Of a stretch of 64,000 nucleotides of DNA, positions 20,596 through 31,630 are shown in pieces. Each line of letters opens with the position of its first letter. Position 1 is the first letter of the stretch. A program made the position numbers and the translations under genes. The stretch is from Anomaloglossus baeobatrachus (taxonomy: Eukaryota; Chordata; Amphibia; Anura; Aromobatidae): the NCBI RefSeq assembly GCF_048569485.1, contig NW_027442073.1, positions 124,001 through 188,000 of the forward strand, in the 5' to 3' direction. A model generated the notes under the pieces. It was given only the letters and a program-made list of their open reading frames with translations. It made no database searches and was not told where the DNA came from.

Positions 20596-23500
20596 ATGGC
20601 GGCTAGGAGTCGCAGTTCTCCATGGGGGCCTGTGGAGGTCCGTTATTTAGTAAAAATAATGGTCAAAAAAGACTATTTCTGCGAGGCACAGCATGACCAT
20701 CCCATGCTTCATAAGCAGGCTGTGCTGAGGCTGATTAGTAGAGGCCTGGCCCGTCGATTTGGGGTGGAGCGATCCACAACCCAAATTAGGAAGAAACTGG
20801 CAGACCTGCGGTATAAGTCCAGTGAACTCCTCGCCAGCATCCGAGCAGACATCGAGAGGCGTCATGGTGAGTGCGGTTTAGCGGCTTTGGTCCTGTTCGT
20901 CTTTGTTTACCCATGAACAACCCATGGCTTTATGGTTCATGGATCATGGATATTTACCTGCTTATATTTAGACAGCAGCGCTGGAGAGAGGTAAATATAG
21001 AAAATCTTTTTATTAAAAAGACCCGTGTTTTCTCTGGTATTTGTCACACTGATGTCACACAGATCACATCAGTGTGCGATCCGTGTGACACCTGTGCTGC
21101 CAGTGAAAAAAAGGATAGGTGTGCGTGCAGGGCCACGAGGGGTCACACAGTCCGTAACTTACTGTTTGTGTATGAAGGATAGTATATATGTTATATACAG
21201 TATTGGGTAAAACCTCCTTCCTTACACAATGTGCCCGGGAGGCAGGTAAGGAGAGCTTCCTCGTTCCTGTGGCGTCACACGCAGCGATGTGTGCTGCCGC
21301 AGGAACGAGGAACAACTTCGTTACTGCTGCATTCACGATTTTTGAGAATGGACACCCATGTCGCCGATTAGCGTTTTTGCCCGTTTTTTCAACGATGCAA
21401 AATCGCTCATCGGAGTCACACGCAACGGCATCGCTAATGCGGCCGTTTGTGCGTCAAGATTTCCGTGAAGCCATCGACTTATATTTGCGATGTCGTGGTG
21501 TGTCAATCCCCCTTTAATGGTGTTGGACGCAGCTTACAGCAAGAAAAAGTGCTGTGAGGTTCCCGCAGAAAACATATGGGAACATTGACTGAAAAATCTG
21601 AAAAGTTCTGTCTGGTGGAAAAATGAAAGGTATTGAAAAAAATCAGTAAAACAAAAATAATCGAACACATGGGTGCTGAACGAGTTATCGAGGACCTGTC
21701 ACCCACTCCCCACGCATGCATAAGTGCAGCAATGAATGCAGCATACATACTTTCATAACATGGACATTAACTGTGATATTCTTCCCCGACACTGGTGACC
21801 CAGCGATTACAATTGGAAAAACATGGCACAAAATGCCAATGACCAATCATTAAAATAAAAAAAAATAATCTTAATTTATATAAAATTTACAAAGAATAAT
21901 AATACAATTGTGTAAAATATGAGGTAGTTTGGCGAGGACCCAAAGGAGGGGATTTATTTCTGAAACATATGCACTACAAATATACACACACATATGGCTT
22001 CTAAACTTGCTCACTCAGATATGCAACGAGATAAGAAGGATAGTCAGATGACTGGCCAATGCTCCAAACGCGATTAGAACAAGGTTGTTTGGAAAGCACA
22101 GTGTAGTTCAAATGCAATATATTGCAAAGAAAATAATCACATTATACCGAGATATCTAGTGTGCATATCAGAGGGACAAGGTGGCGAAAATGAGCTAATT
22201 ATCCTTTGTAAAAGGTATGGTATGCAAACTTGTTCATAGGTAACTTTCAGATAACTAAAAACTTCAATGCTCCTGGGGTAATGGGATTATTTACTCTTTG
22301 CATATATTAGGATTTGATCAACACTGTGCCAGTCTTTACAAAAACCATTTCGCAATAAACCATGCTGTGTAATCGCGTTTGGAGTATTGTCCATTGACCT
22401 GATTATCAGTGTTATCTCAGTGCATATCTAAAGAAAATAATTACATTATACCTAGATATCTAGTGTGCATATCAGAGGGTCAAGGTGGCGAAAAAGAGCT
22501 AATTATCTAACTTGATCATAGGTAAATTTCAGATACCTCAAAACTTCAATGCTCCTGGGGTATAATGGGTTTATTTTATCTTTGCATTTGAATCTCTGAT
22601 TATCATTGTTATCTCGGTGCATATCAGAGTGACATTAGAAGCCTTGAGTACAAGCCATATGTTATACTATTTATAGAACAGAATAAAATAGAAGAATTTA
22701 AGTGATTGATTTTTGTGCCTTGTTTTTCCAATGAATGCAGCATGTTTGCTGCTTTGAGGCAAGTGGTCCCCATGTGTCTGGTGCCCCTAGAAAAAGGTTT
22801 GTCAAACATACGTAAAAAAGCAGGCTATACACGGGCTTTACATGCTACAATATATCTACCGATGTGTCGGCGGGGTCACGTTGTAAGTGATGCACATCCG
22901 GCATCGTTAGAGATATTGTAGTCTGTAAAACCTACATGCGATTACGATTAAACGAATAACCGGTCATCGCATACACGTCGTTCAATTACTAAAAATTGAA
23001 CGTCTGGTTGCTCAATGTTCCCGAGACAGCACACATCGCAGTGTGTGACACCCCGGGAATGATGAACTGCAACTTACCTGCGTCCCGCTTCTTACGTATG
23101 GATGGTCGTATAGAAGGGTAAGTACTTGTGACAGGAACAAAGCATAGGTGCGACACGGTCAACAAATTTCAGTTGTCGCACATAAGATGGGGGCGTGTCA
23201 CATCACATACGATATCGTATGCAGAATTGTATGGTGTAAAGTAGGCGTAAGCCATGGTGGCCTGGAGTTATGCGCTCAATAAAAGATTTCTCCTATACCT
23301 AGGACCACCTCCAGCTGCACAGGCAGCTCCACCATCTCCACCCTCTCCGGCTGTGGATCCACAATCTCCGCCAGCTCCAGCATCTCCTGCTGCGGAGCCA
23401 TCATCCCCGCCGGCTCCAACATCTCCTGCTTCCGATCCACCACCTCCGCCTGCTGGGACACCCTCTCCTTCTCCAACCCCATCACCTGCTGCAACCCCAT

Positions 23501-23987
23501 CACCTGCTGCAACCCCATCTCTTCCTTCAACCCCATCACCACCTTCTACCCAGTCTCCCCATACTTCTTCTAACGATGCCTTCTCCCCCGCATCAGTTGG
23601 TGAGTTTTGTGCAGGCTACCCTTCCTGTAATTTATGCACATATCATGGTGTCCCTACAAGTTGTAAAGGATACATGGATGTTTAAATGATGGTGGGCTGT
23701 CGTGTACTAATATTTGATTTGTGTTCCCTAGCCACAGGATCTGGTTGGGCCATCAGCGCCTCAGAAGAAGAAGAAGGTGATGAACCCCAGAACCGTAAGT
23801 GGTCAACCAAAAACATATACCTGACAGTTCGATGTTGGAACAAGGATGGTTAACTTTTCCCATTCCCTCCACAGAAATCCCCACACTACAGGACGTGTTG
23901 GATTCTCAACGCCATTTGTCAGAAGCCGTCCGGCGTCATGGCGAGCTGCTGGAACAGTTTTTGGCAGCCCAACAGCAGGGCCACTGA
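20596..23987 (+). CDS. Four-exon SANT-like, Pro-rich, coiled-coil gene
   Basis: Four exons join in frame at canonical sites: 20596-20866 (donor GTGAGT), 23303-23599 (acceptor CCTAG, donor GTGAGT), 23732-23794 (acceptor CCCTAG, donor GTAAGT) and 23875-23987 (acceptor CCACAG, stop TGA). All three introns are phase 1. The 247-residue product has an N-terminal Myb/SANT-like domain (about residues 10-88, with QIRKKLADLRYKSSELLASI), a Pro/Ser/Ala-rich middle (about 91-190), an acidic patch (EEEEGDE) and a C-terminal amphipathic helix (LQDVLDSQRHLSEAVRRH). The ATG at 20596 has a good Kozak context. Intron 1 contains two MITE-like pieces. DNA binding with dimerisation is inferred. It could be a third gene of the Harbinger or belong to a nested element; I found no second set of TIRs. 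Confidence 0.75.
21190..21517 (+). mobile_element. MITE fragment in intron 1
   Basis: Related to the interior and right end of the MITE at 10870-11447 (GGCAGGTAAGGAGAG, CGTCACACGCAGCGATGTG, AAAATCGCTCATCGG), ending GTCAATCCCCCTTTA. The left end is not recognisable, so it seems 5'-truncated or diverged. Confidence 0.6.
21518..22829. other. Intronic AT-rich sequence with internal duplication
   Basis: No coding region. Two related paragraphs, about 22126-22300 and 22430-22590, share AAATAATCACATTATACC, ATATCTAGTGTGCATATCAG and CTTCAATGCTCCTGGGG about 300 bp apart: an old direct duplication. Confidence 0.6.
22830..23252. mobile_element. Second MITE-like element in intron 1
   Basis: The outer parts resemble inverted ends: GGGCTTTACATGCTACAAT on the left and, on the other strand, CCTACTTTACACCATACAAT on the right. 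The interior has ATACGATATCGTAT and GATGTGTCGGCGGGGTCACG. Related in style to the MITE at 10870-11447, but too diverged to class. Confidence 0.5.
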
Positions 23988-24084
23988 ATGTTTGTGATTT
24001 AAATGTTTTTTTTGTTTTGTATGTCACATAAATCTTTCTAGTTTATTTTCGCTGTTGCTTACATTTTTGGACAAAACTTTAAAA

Positions 24085-24440
24085 CAGGGTTTGGGAACCT
24101 ATTTACTGCCGGGGACCATTTGGAATTTTCTACCAACCAACGGGGGCCACACCAAATTATCAACTTGAACACGACCAGGCTATATTTGTTAAAATAATTA
24201 ATAAAATCAGCCCCAGAGTGGTGGCTGGAGAGACTGTGATGTTCGGTGAGATTGATCATTTTGATTCTCACCACTACATTTCCATGTATGTCTTGGTCTG
24301 GAGAGGCTGGGGGCATACACAACACAGGAGAAGCTAGGGCATATACATCACAGGAAACACTGAGGCATATACATCCCAGGAGAGGCTGCGTCATATACAT
24401 CCCTTAAGAGTATGGGGCATATACATCACCCTGAGCAGTA
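24085..24440 (+). mobile_element. hAT-like MITE start with short minisatellite
   Basis: Begins CAGGGTTTGGGAACC and continues with CGGGGACCATTTGG, a layout like the ends of some hAT MITEs. Then follow several copies of a ~30-bp unit (CAGGAGAGGCTG, GGCATATACATC) at about 24290-24430. No coding region. Confidence 0.4.
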
Positions 24441-24449
24441 GTTGGCAGC

Positions 24450-25400
24450 ACAAAGAGCACTGTGCCGCCCTGGCAAAACCTGGGTGTTACAGAGGTCTGC
24501 ATACATGTTATTGATGCTGATTTAACCCTCCCTTGGGGAGGTTCCCACACACAAACACACACCAGCCAATCAGACCCCACTCGCCCCCTCCCCACGAAAA
24601 CAGGAGGACATCAAGACTGTAGAGTGGCAACAATTTTTTTTTTTTTCAATGATCTTGACTGTCCAGGGGAGGGTGTGTGTGTGTGTGTGATGTTACCTCT
24701 GAGACCACCTGGCTAGTCCAGGGCGTCACATAAGCAGCCCCTGTGTGGGGCTGGGGTGAGTGGTACTCACGGCCTCAGGAATGGGCCAGCCTCTTGTGGG
24801 ACCCGAAGTGGACCAGGAGAGGGGTGCCAGCTGACGGGACCCAGTACGGACCAGTGTGAAAAGAAGACACATACCTCGGGCAGGAAAAGATCACCTGAAT
24901 TACACACACGGGTGTGGGACCCGTCTTCACAGCAGCGGGCCGTTGGCACCTGTTACCAGCAACTTGGTTAATTACTGGACTGGGGTTAGTTATTGGTTTA
25001 TACTGTGAGTACTCCTGCACCACCCGGTACAAGGCGAGGACTGTACCCGTCACTCTACAAACTACCTCTCCCAATTGGTCCGTGGGACTATAAATCCCCC
25101 TACCCGTGGAGGGTATCCCACCTAGCTGCCCCACACCATCAGTCCCGGGCACGGTCCCCAGAGGCAGTGGCGGTGCCACCACCTTATCAACGCAACCCAC
25201 GGGTGGCGTGACAGACAATTCCCCCTACCTAATCCCCCTCTTTTTTGGGAGCTTGACATTACAGACCGGGTCACGACACCGGGATACCTGCAGAAGTAAC
25301 CCCTTGGCCAGGATCTCATTTCCCCCCCAATCCCTGGGCAACACAGCAATAGGTGGCAGCACAAAGAGCTGTAGGTGGCATAACACAAACAGCACTGACA
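24450..25400. mobile_element. Fossil LTR remnants, mixed orientation
   Basis: Pieces of Gypsy-type LTRs: a plus-strand start TGTGCCGCCCTGGCAAAACC near 24460, a minus-strand start TGTGACGCCCTGGACTAGCC ending near 24731, and a plus-strand interior near 25000-25270 related to 54900-55190. They are broken and nested, and no internal coding region is attached. Confidence 0.6.
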
Positions 25401-25715
25401 GTGACAGCACTAGAAGGCAGCAGGGAGAGCACTATGTTCCCCACCACAGCTTTAAAACAAAGAACCCACAAAAACATTCTTATTTAAGAAAAATAAAAAA
25501 ACACCCACACACACACATTATATATGTGCATCTGTAGCGTTGTGCCATGATGGCGACCTTGACCTCCACCCAACCCTTTACCCCGTGAATAATGTTATGC
25601 AGAATTCATGAAAGCTGTACAAAAGTTTGAAATCAAAGACATTTTTTATTACAATTCCCTAACATTGCTTAAACAACAACAAAAACAGCATAAATATTAT
25701 AACAAAAAACAAAAA

Positions 25716-26912
25716 CTATAAATTTTGGTATTGCTTATTCGAGTCATTTAAATGTTGCCTCTGTGGGCTGAAAAATTGGTTCGTTGGGGGGAACATGGGA
25801 TACTGTGCGGGGGGGTCATGCTGGAGGTGTGGTGGAGGCTCCATCCTCATCCATGGCACTTGATCCCATGAAGACTGTTGTCGATGTTCTACGTCACACA
25901 CTTTTGAGGAGTCTGTGAGTTTCCCCTCTGCCGCCTTGTTGAGGGCCTCCAGCATGACCCTTTCGACATGAACTCTTTGTTTGTCATCCAGCTTACGGAG
26001 TCTTTCATCCGTAAGCTGGGCAAATCCGCAAATGGATGGTCTGCTGTGCTGATCCAGGATTTTCTTCGCCATATCCATAAGGTCTGTTGAAGATGAGTTG
26101 TTCGGCTGCCTCTTACGGGTCGAGGAGATCCGCCGCGGTAATGGAGCTTCTGCGGTCTCCTCGGAAGTCCCGGCAATTTCATCATCACCACCTGTCACTA
26201 TTGGCCCAGCTTCACAACTATCCTGCGGAACAATAAAAATGATGTTAAAATCAGATATCATGAGCAGCAGGCACAGGGATACACATGCACTGGAAACTAA
26301 TGGGAGGGGCAGACTAGTACTACAAGATATGAAATGTCATTACATGGTATGAAAATAGAGTGTGGAGAAACTAGCAAAGGAGTATACTTATCTGAACTGG
26401 AAGGGATACATTTTGAAATCTGCAACAGTAATCATAGAAAACCGTAGTAACTATTTTCAATTAAATAATGCCATGTACATCAAAAGTTTCACAAAGGTAC
26501 TTACATCTCCAACTGTGGTGTCAGACCGGACCTCAGGCTGTGTTCCCGGACCCAAGGACAGCGATGTTATTGTCCGTGGTACCTCTTGGTCTCTTATGAA
26601 GGCCAGCAAATCGTAGTACCAAAGCTTTGGAACGTAAAGTTCCTCCGTTCCGGCACCAGATTTGCTGGCCTTTTCCACCTTATTTAGTTCCTTTTTATAA
26701 ACGGTGCGAAGACCCTGGATTTTCTTTCGCACAATCTCTGTCGTAATGGTCTCCGTAGGGTTATGCCTCTGGAACAGTTCAATAAGCTGCTCATAGGCCA
26801 GCTTTTTCTTGTATCGATTGCTGTAATCGACAGACTTTATCTTCCACAAACAAGGCAGGGATTGATACATCTCAATCACCTCCCTTATGAATTCTTGTTT
26901 GTTGGAAGACAT
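25716..26912 (-). CDS. MADF-domain Harbinger accessory protein
   Basis: Two exons on the minus strand: 26912-26505 (136 codons, donor GTAAGT) and 26222-25716 (acceptor CCGCAG, stop TAG), joined in phase 0 to give 304 residues. The N-terminal MADF/Myb-like domain spans about residues 7-100, with the aromatic and basic pattern FIREVIEMYQSLPCLW, YKKKLAYEQL and KKIQGLRTVYKKEL. The C-terminal half is polar with a basic patch (RRISSTRKRQ, a candidate nuclear signal) and a His/Pro/Gln-rich tail. In Harbinger elements such a protein carries the transposase into the nucleus and binds the ends. It lies convergent to the transposase, near the right TIR. An AATAAA lies downstream, around 25640. No break seen. 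Confidence 0.9.
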
Positions 26913-26954
26913 CTGAAAAAAAAGGAAATTAATGTATTACTACATTGTTATAAA

Positions 26955-27990
26955 CTAAGCACAAGAATATAGCTGCTATAATACTGCCACCTATGTACAA
27001 CTACTTTAATACTGCTCCTATGTCCAATAATATAACTACTATAATACGGCCCCCTATGTACAAGAATATAACTACTATCATACTGCCCCCTATATACAAG
27101 AATTTAACTACTATAATACTGCCCCTATGTACAAGAATTTAACTACTATAATACTGCCCCTATGTACAAGAATATAACTACTATAATACTGCCCCTATGT
27201 ACAAGAATATAACTACTATAATACTGCCCCTATGTACAAGAATATAACTACTATAATACTGCTCCTATGTATAAGAATATAACTACTATAATACTGCCCC
27301 TATGTACAAGAATATAACTACTATAATACTGCTCCCTATATACAAGAATATAACTACTATATTACTGTCCCTATATACAAGAATATAACTACTATAATAC
27401 TGCCCCTATATACAAGAATATAACTACTATATTACTGCCCCTATGTACAAGAATATAACTACTATAATACTGCTCCCTATATACAAGAATATAACTACTA
27501 TATTACTGTCCCTATATACAAGAATATAACTACTATAATACTGCCCCTATATACAAGAATATAACTACTATAATACTGCCCCTATATACAAGAATATAAC
27601 TACTATATTACTGCCCCTATGTACAAGAATATAACTACTATAATACTGCTCCCTATATACAAGAATATAACTACTATATTACTGTCCCTATATACAAGAA
27701 TATAACTACTATAATACTGCCCCTATATACAAGAATATAACTACTATAATACTGCCCCTATGTACAAGAATATAACTACTATAATACTGCCTCTATATAC
27801 AAGAATATAACTACTATAATACTGCCCCTATGTACAAGAACATAACTATATGTACAGCGGTATTGAATATATAACGTCAGGAATAGAAAAGCTATAATAC
27901 TTCCCCCTATGTACATAGATAAATATAACTAAATATAACTATAATACTGCCACAATATACAAGAATACAGTTGCTATATTAATGTCACGA
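26955..27990 (-). repeat. ~35-bp minisatellite, array 3
   Basis: About 28 copies of the CTACTATAATACTGCCCC unit. A higher-order pattern is visible: a block containing TGCTCCCTATATAC followed by TATTACTGTCCC recurs near 27330, 27470 and 27650. The array sits between the MADF gene and the right TIR, mirroring array 1. Confidence 0.94.
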
Positions 27991-28435
27991 TGTACTAGAA
28001 TATTGGTATAATACTGCCTAAAAAAATTACTTACCTTTAAATCAGGAGAATATTGAAAATCCAAGACGAAATCAACAAATTGAAAAAATCACTGCAACAA
28101 ACTGCGTTCTGAAAAAGCTCAGGTAGAGTGAATGGAAGCGCTACTGCGTCGTCTTTTGTTTGATACGGTCACCCAATCAGGCGACGCTGTAGTGATGACC
28201 AATCGGAACAGAGGGGCGTGAAGAAAGACAACGCAAAGCGCTGTAGCGATCACCAATAGGAACAGAGGGGCGTGAAAAGAGATAACGCAAACCTTATCTA
28301 GGGGTTAAAACCACACCTCTGACTCGTCGTGCAAAGACATGTCTGAAACCACACAACGACCGTCGACGTCGCTATGATCTCTGCTTCGTCGCTGCTTTAT
28401 TTAGCATGTTTGACAGCTTACTAACGATCATCTAT

Positions 28436-28510
28436 GGTCGCTGCAACGTCACAGAATATGGTGACGTTGCAGCGACGTCGTTGTCGTCGTCGTTATGTGT
28501 GACACCAGCT
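28436..28510 (-). repeat. Harbinger right TIR, 75 bp
   Basis: Perfect inverted copy of 16182-16256, followed by the TTA duplication at 28511-28513. Direct repeats of a CCAATCGGAACAGAGGGGCG paragraph occur just inside it (about 28199 and 28250). Confidence 0.97.
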
Positions 28511-28513
28511 TTA

Positions 28514-29185
28514 TTCTCAGTCTTATCTAGATCATTTGCAATTGAATAGAATAGATCCCTTTTGGACACATTGGATTCAGCTGCTGCAGTGACTGCAGGT
28601 GTTAGAAGATGCAGACTTGGCATCAGGTGCTGTCTATCAGATTCCACTCCAATTAAAGCTTCCATTGTTTTTCGGTGTTTTCTTTGAGCAATGATGATGT
28701 CTTTAGTGATCTGTTGGCTCCCTCTCCTGGAGGAAGAGTTTGCTTGCTCTTGGACTTTCAAAAAGAGAGGTCATGATAGACATTTAGCTTCTGAGCCCAA
28801 TTGGGGACAGTCATGGGTGATGAATGTTTTGCAACCTGCTGCGAAGCCTGATACCGCAATATAAGGAACGTCAAATACTAAGAATGGGCGGCCTATGAAA
28901 GAATTAGTACTTTCATTAAGCATACTTAAACGGCTAATTGGGAATAGACAAACTGTAAAAAGCCCTCTGAGAAAGCCCCTCTCTAACCTTTGTTAGTAAG
29001 CTTTTCTGTAGTCTGCCTGTTGATGTATTTTCCGTTTGAACAGTGCACAACATGAAGTGACGGAACACTGGCTTGTCACAATGTCCCCCGCTGACATCAC
29101 GATAGCGCTGCTGCCTAGAAAGCCAGCTGCGCAGCAGAAGTTGCTCTTTGGGTGGGATGGTGGGCTAATGTATCTATTCCTGCTT
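28514..29185. other. Right flank of Harbinger, unassigned
   Basis: A minus-strand stretch near 28514-28761 is open (for example QITKDIIIAQRKHRKTMEAL) but I recognise no family, and its frame ends at the transposon insertion. The rest shows nothing. Confidence 0.35.
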
Positions 29186-29350
29186 GGTGTGAGTTTGACA
29201 TGATCTAGAGCAACGAGTTCGAGCGGCTAGCGGTTGATTATTGGCTGTAATGGGGCTTTCTGGCTGGTGCCAGCCTTTCTTCTTAGCACACAGGAACCAC
29301 AATCCCTACACCATGCTTCGATGGATTCTCTCATCCCAGCCCAGTAAAAC
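29186..29350 (-). mobile_element. Fossil Gypsy integrase fragment
   Basis: About 165 bp matching the integrase zinc-binding region of the Gypsy fossil at 34500-34690. Its inverted counterpart is at about 31255-31380. Broken remnant. Confidence 0.7.
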
Positions 29351-31390
29351 TACATATTTCACACAGTTATAAGCAGCCCATGGGCATTCACCTGGATTAA
29401 AACCCATAACAGCTCATAGACCAAACAATCAATCTACCACTGGACCAAAGACAGGAAGCTAAATCCACTGCCTGCGGTAACTAACTTAATCCTATAGTCT
29501 ACTCACACAACAAACCCAAGAGAAAGGAAAAAAACATGGCTTCGATTATCCATCCAATGAAAACGCATAACCATTGTGAGCCATTGGACAATGCAATTGC
29601 ACACATGGTGACATGGTGCACGGCCCAATGAATCAAGTCTGTACTTCATATTCACGGTTTAAGCCCTTGGGTTCTAATGTGTCCAGAGTACATATCCAGA
29701 AAGATTCCCTTTCTTTGTGCTAAGCACAAGTCAACAATACGTTGTAAGCAGATTCTATTACCAGTCCCACACCATTTTGTGACGCATAATCGCACAGTGG
29801 CCCAATTAAGATTCCAAGTCATCGAACATGTCCCAGCCATACGCAGAGGAGGCGATAGAATTAGGAAGCTCAAAGAAAGGGAATCTTTCTGGATATATAC
29901 TCTGGGCACGTTGGAACCCAAGGGCTTAAACCATGAATATGAAGAACCGACTTGATTCATTGGGCCGTGCACATTTTTTCTAACGCCCGGTTCTTTTTCG
30001 TGTTCACACTATATATGGCTCCAGTATGTATGGAGTTCCATTCTTCCTTGTTTTTTATTTGTCATGTTTGTCTGATTACCTTGTCTAACAGTTTTTTCTC
30101 CCCTTTCTTTACCTTCCAGGTTCCCATAGTCACGTGAAATATCCCTGTTGCACTTGATTACGGCTCACTATTCACTATAGGATGTCTTATATCTAACATC
30201 ACACTCTCACCCATCAGCACTCTATAGGTTTGTATAAGGTATGCGCTTACACATCCGGTCCTCCATAGGTATTTCCACTTATGTAGCACTATCCCTATGA
30301 TCACTCATAACTCATACCCTTGTAGTCAATTACAGCCTCCTCTCTCCCCTCTCCCCTTCTCCCTTTCCATCTATAATTTTGCCAGTACAATATTAGTTTA
30401 CATTAGGCACACACTCACATATTCCTTTCCTTAGTGACTTATTGTAATTCACATTCGCATACAATTCTCTATGCCTGCCCCATTACTACATTCATACCTA
30501 CTTGACCCTATCCTGATACCCCTTGTCTCACCTTGTTGGTCCCTACACCTGTTATCATCTCCTTTCCTGTGTCTGTCTTGTCACACAACACATTTTAGCA
30601 TATCCCTTGTGCTCCTTATTACCTGTCCTGCCTATTAGAATTATGTCCATTATGTCCATGCATGGCCCAATGAATCAAGTCTGTACTTCATATTCATGGT
30701 TTAAGCCTTTGGGTTCCAATGTGCCCAGAGTATATATCCAGAAAGATTCCCTTTCTTTGAGCTTCCTAATTCTATTGCCTCCTCTACGTATGGCTTGGAC
30801 ATGTTCGATGACTTGGAATCTTAATTGGATCACTGTGTGATTATGCGTCACAAAATGGTGTGGGACTGGTAATAGAATCTGCTTACAATGTATTGTTGAC
30901 TTGTGTTTAGCTCAAAGAAAGAGAATCTTTCTGGATATGTACTCTGGGCACATTAGAACCCAAGGGCTTAAACCGTGAATATGAAGTAAAGACTTGATTC
31001 ATTGGGCCGTGCACCATGTCACCATGTGTCCAATTGCATTGTCCAATGGCTCACAATGGTTATGCGTTTTCATTGGATGGATAATCGAAGCCATGTTTTT
31101 TTCCTTTCTGTTGGGTTTGTTGTGTGAGTAGCCTATAGGATTAAGTTGGTTACCGCAGGCAGTGGATTTAACTTCCTGTCTTTGGTCCAGTGGTAGATGG
31201 ATTGTCTGGTCTATGAGCTGTTATTGGTTTGAATGCAGGTGAATGCCCATGGGCTGCTTATGACTGTGTAAAATATGTAGTTTTACTGGGCTGGGATGAG
31301 AGAATCCATTGAAGCATGGTGTAGGGATTGTGGTTCCTGTGTGCTAAGAAGAGAGGCTGGCACCAGCCAGAAAGCCCCATTGCAGCCAAT
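29234..31390. repeat. Inverted module with Penelope-like tails
   Basis: A palindrome with arms of about 730 bp (29234-29970 and 30650-31390) around a 0.68-kb centre. Each arm holds a Penelope-like 3' tail, itself partly inverted. The centre and right arm (about 30068-31285) recur on the minus strand at 40790-41990 and on the plus strand at 50226-51440. Confidence 0.85.
29760..29955 (+). pseudogene. Penelope-like element GIY-YIG-end fragment
   Basis: An open segment with FQVIEHVPAIRRGGDR and RESFWIYTLGTLEPKGLN. The pattern RE-x-x-WI-x-x-L-x-T-L-x-P-x-GLN is the usual C-terminal end of Penelope-like retroelement proteins (GIY-YIG endonuclease part). Only the last about 65 residues survive, with no reverse transcriptase. 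A second tail lies inverted at about 29650-29720, and further tails at about 30690-30790 (minus) and 30915-31000 (plus). Confidence 0.7.
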
Positions 31391-31571
31391 AATCACTTAA
31401 TAACTTTTTCAACTTGTCATCATATGGGAGGCCTTCCATTCCTTGTAGTAGTCTAGTTGCCCACCTTTGAACTGACTCTAACTTCTGAATGTCCTTTTTA
31501 AAATGTGGAGCCCAAAACTGGTTCCCATATTCCAGATGTAGCCTTACAAGTGATTTATAGAGGTTGATCAT
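31391..31571 (-). pseudogene. LINE reverse-transcriptase tail fragment
   Basis: Encodes a piece with NLYKSLVRLHLEYG and KKDIQKLESVQRWATRLL, the conserved C-terminal part of CR1/L2-like LINE proteins, matching LYKSLVRPHLEYCVQF in the larger LINE at 32018-33695. Truncated at both sides. Confidence 0.8.
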
Positions 31572-31630
31572 CTTTACTTATCATTTAAAACTTTCAAACT
31601 GGTACACTCAACACATAAAGCCCCCCCCTT

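Larger units (their letters stand above)
16182..28510 (+). mobile_element. 12.3-kb PIF/Harbinger DNA transposon
   Basis: The ends are perfect 75-bp terminal inverted repeats (16182-16256 and 28436-28510), starting AGCTGGTGTCACACATAACG, with TTA on both sides (16179-16181 and 28511-28513). The 3-bp TTA duplication is the hallmark of PIF/Harbinger. Inside are a DDE transposase on the plus strand close to the left end and a MADF-domain gene on the minus strand close to the right end, the two-gene convergent layout known for Harbinger. A third, four-exon SANT-like gene, three minisatellite arrays, two MITE-like stretches and fossil LTR pieces account for the unusual size. TIR identity and the intact genes suggest recent insertion. 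Confidence 0.95.

Noticed and set aside
24750-25400. Possible host exons with Pro/Gly-rich frames
   Set aside because: The sequence matches LTR-type material at 54413-55325 in part, in mixed orientation, with no splice-supported frame.
26955-27990. Regular short repeats that could suggest a CRISPR array
   Set aside because: Units are contiguous imperfect copies without unique spacers, no cas genes are present, and the context is a eukaryotic transposon.
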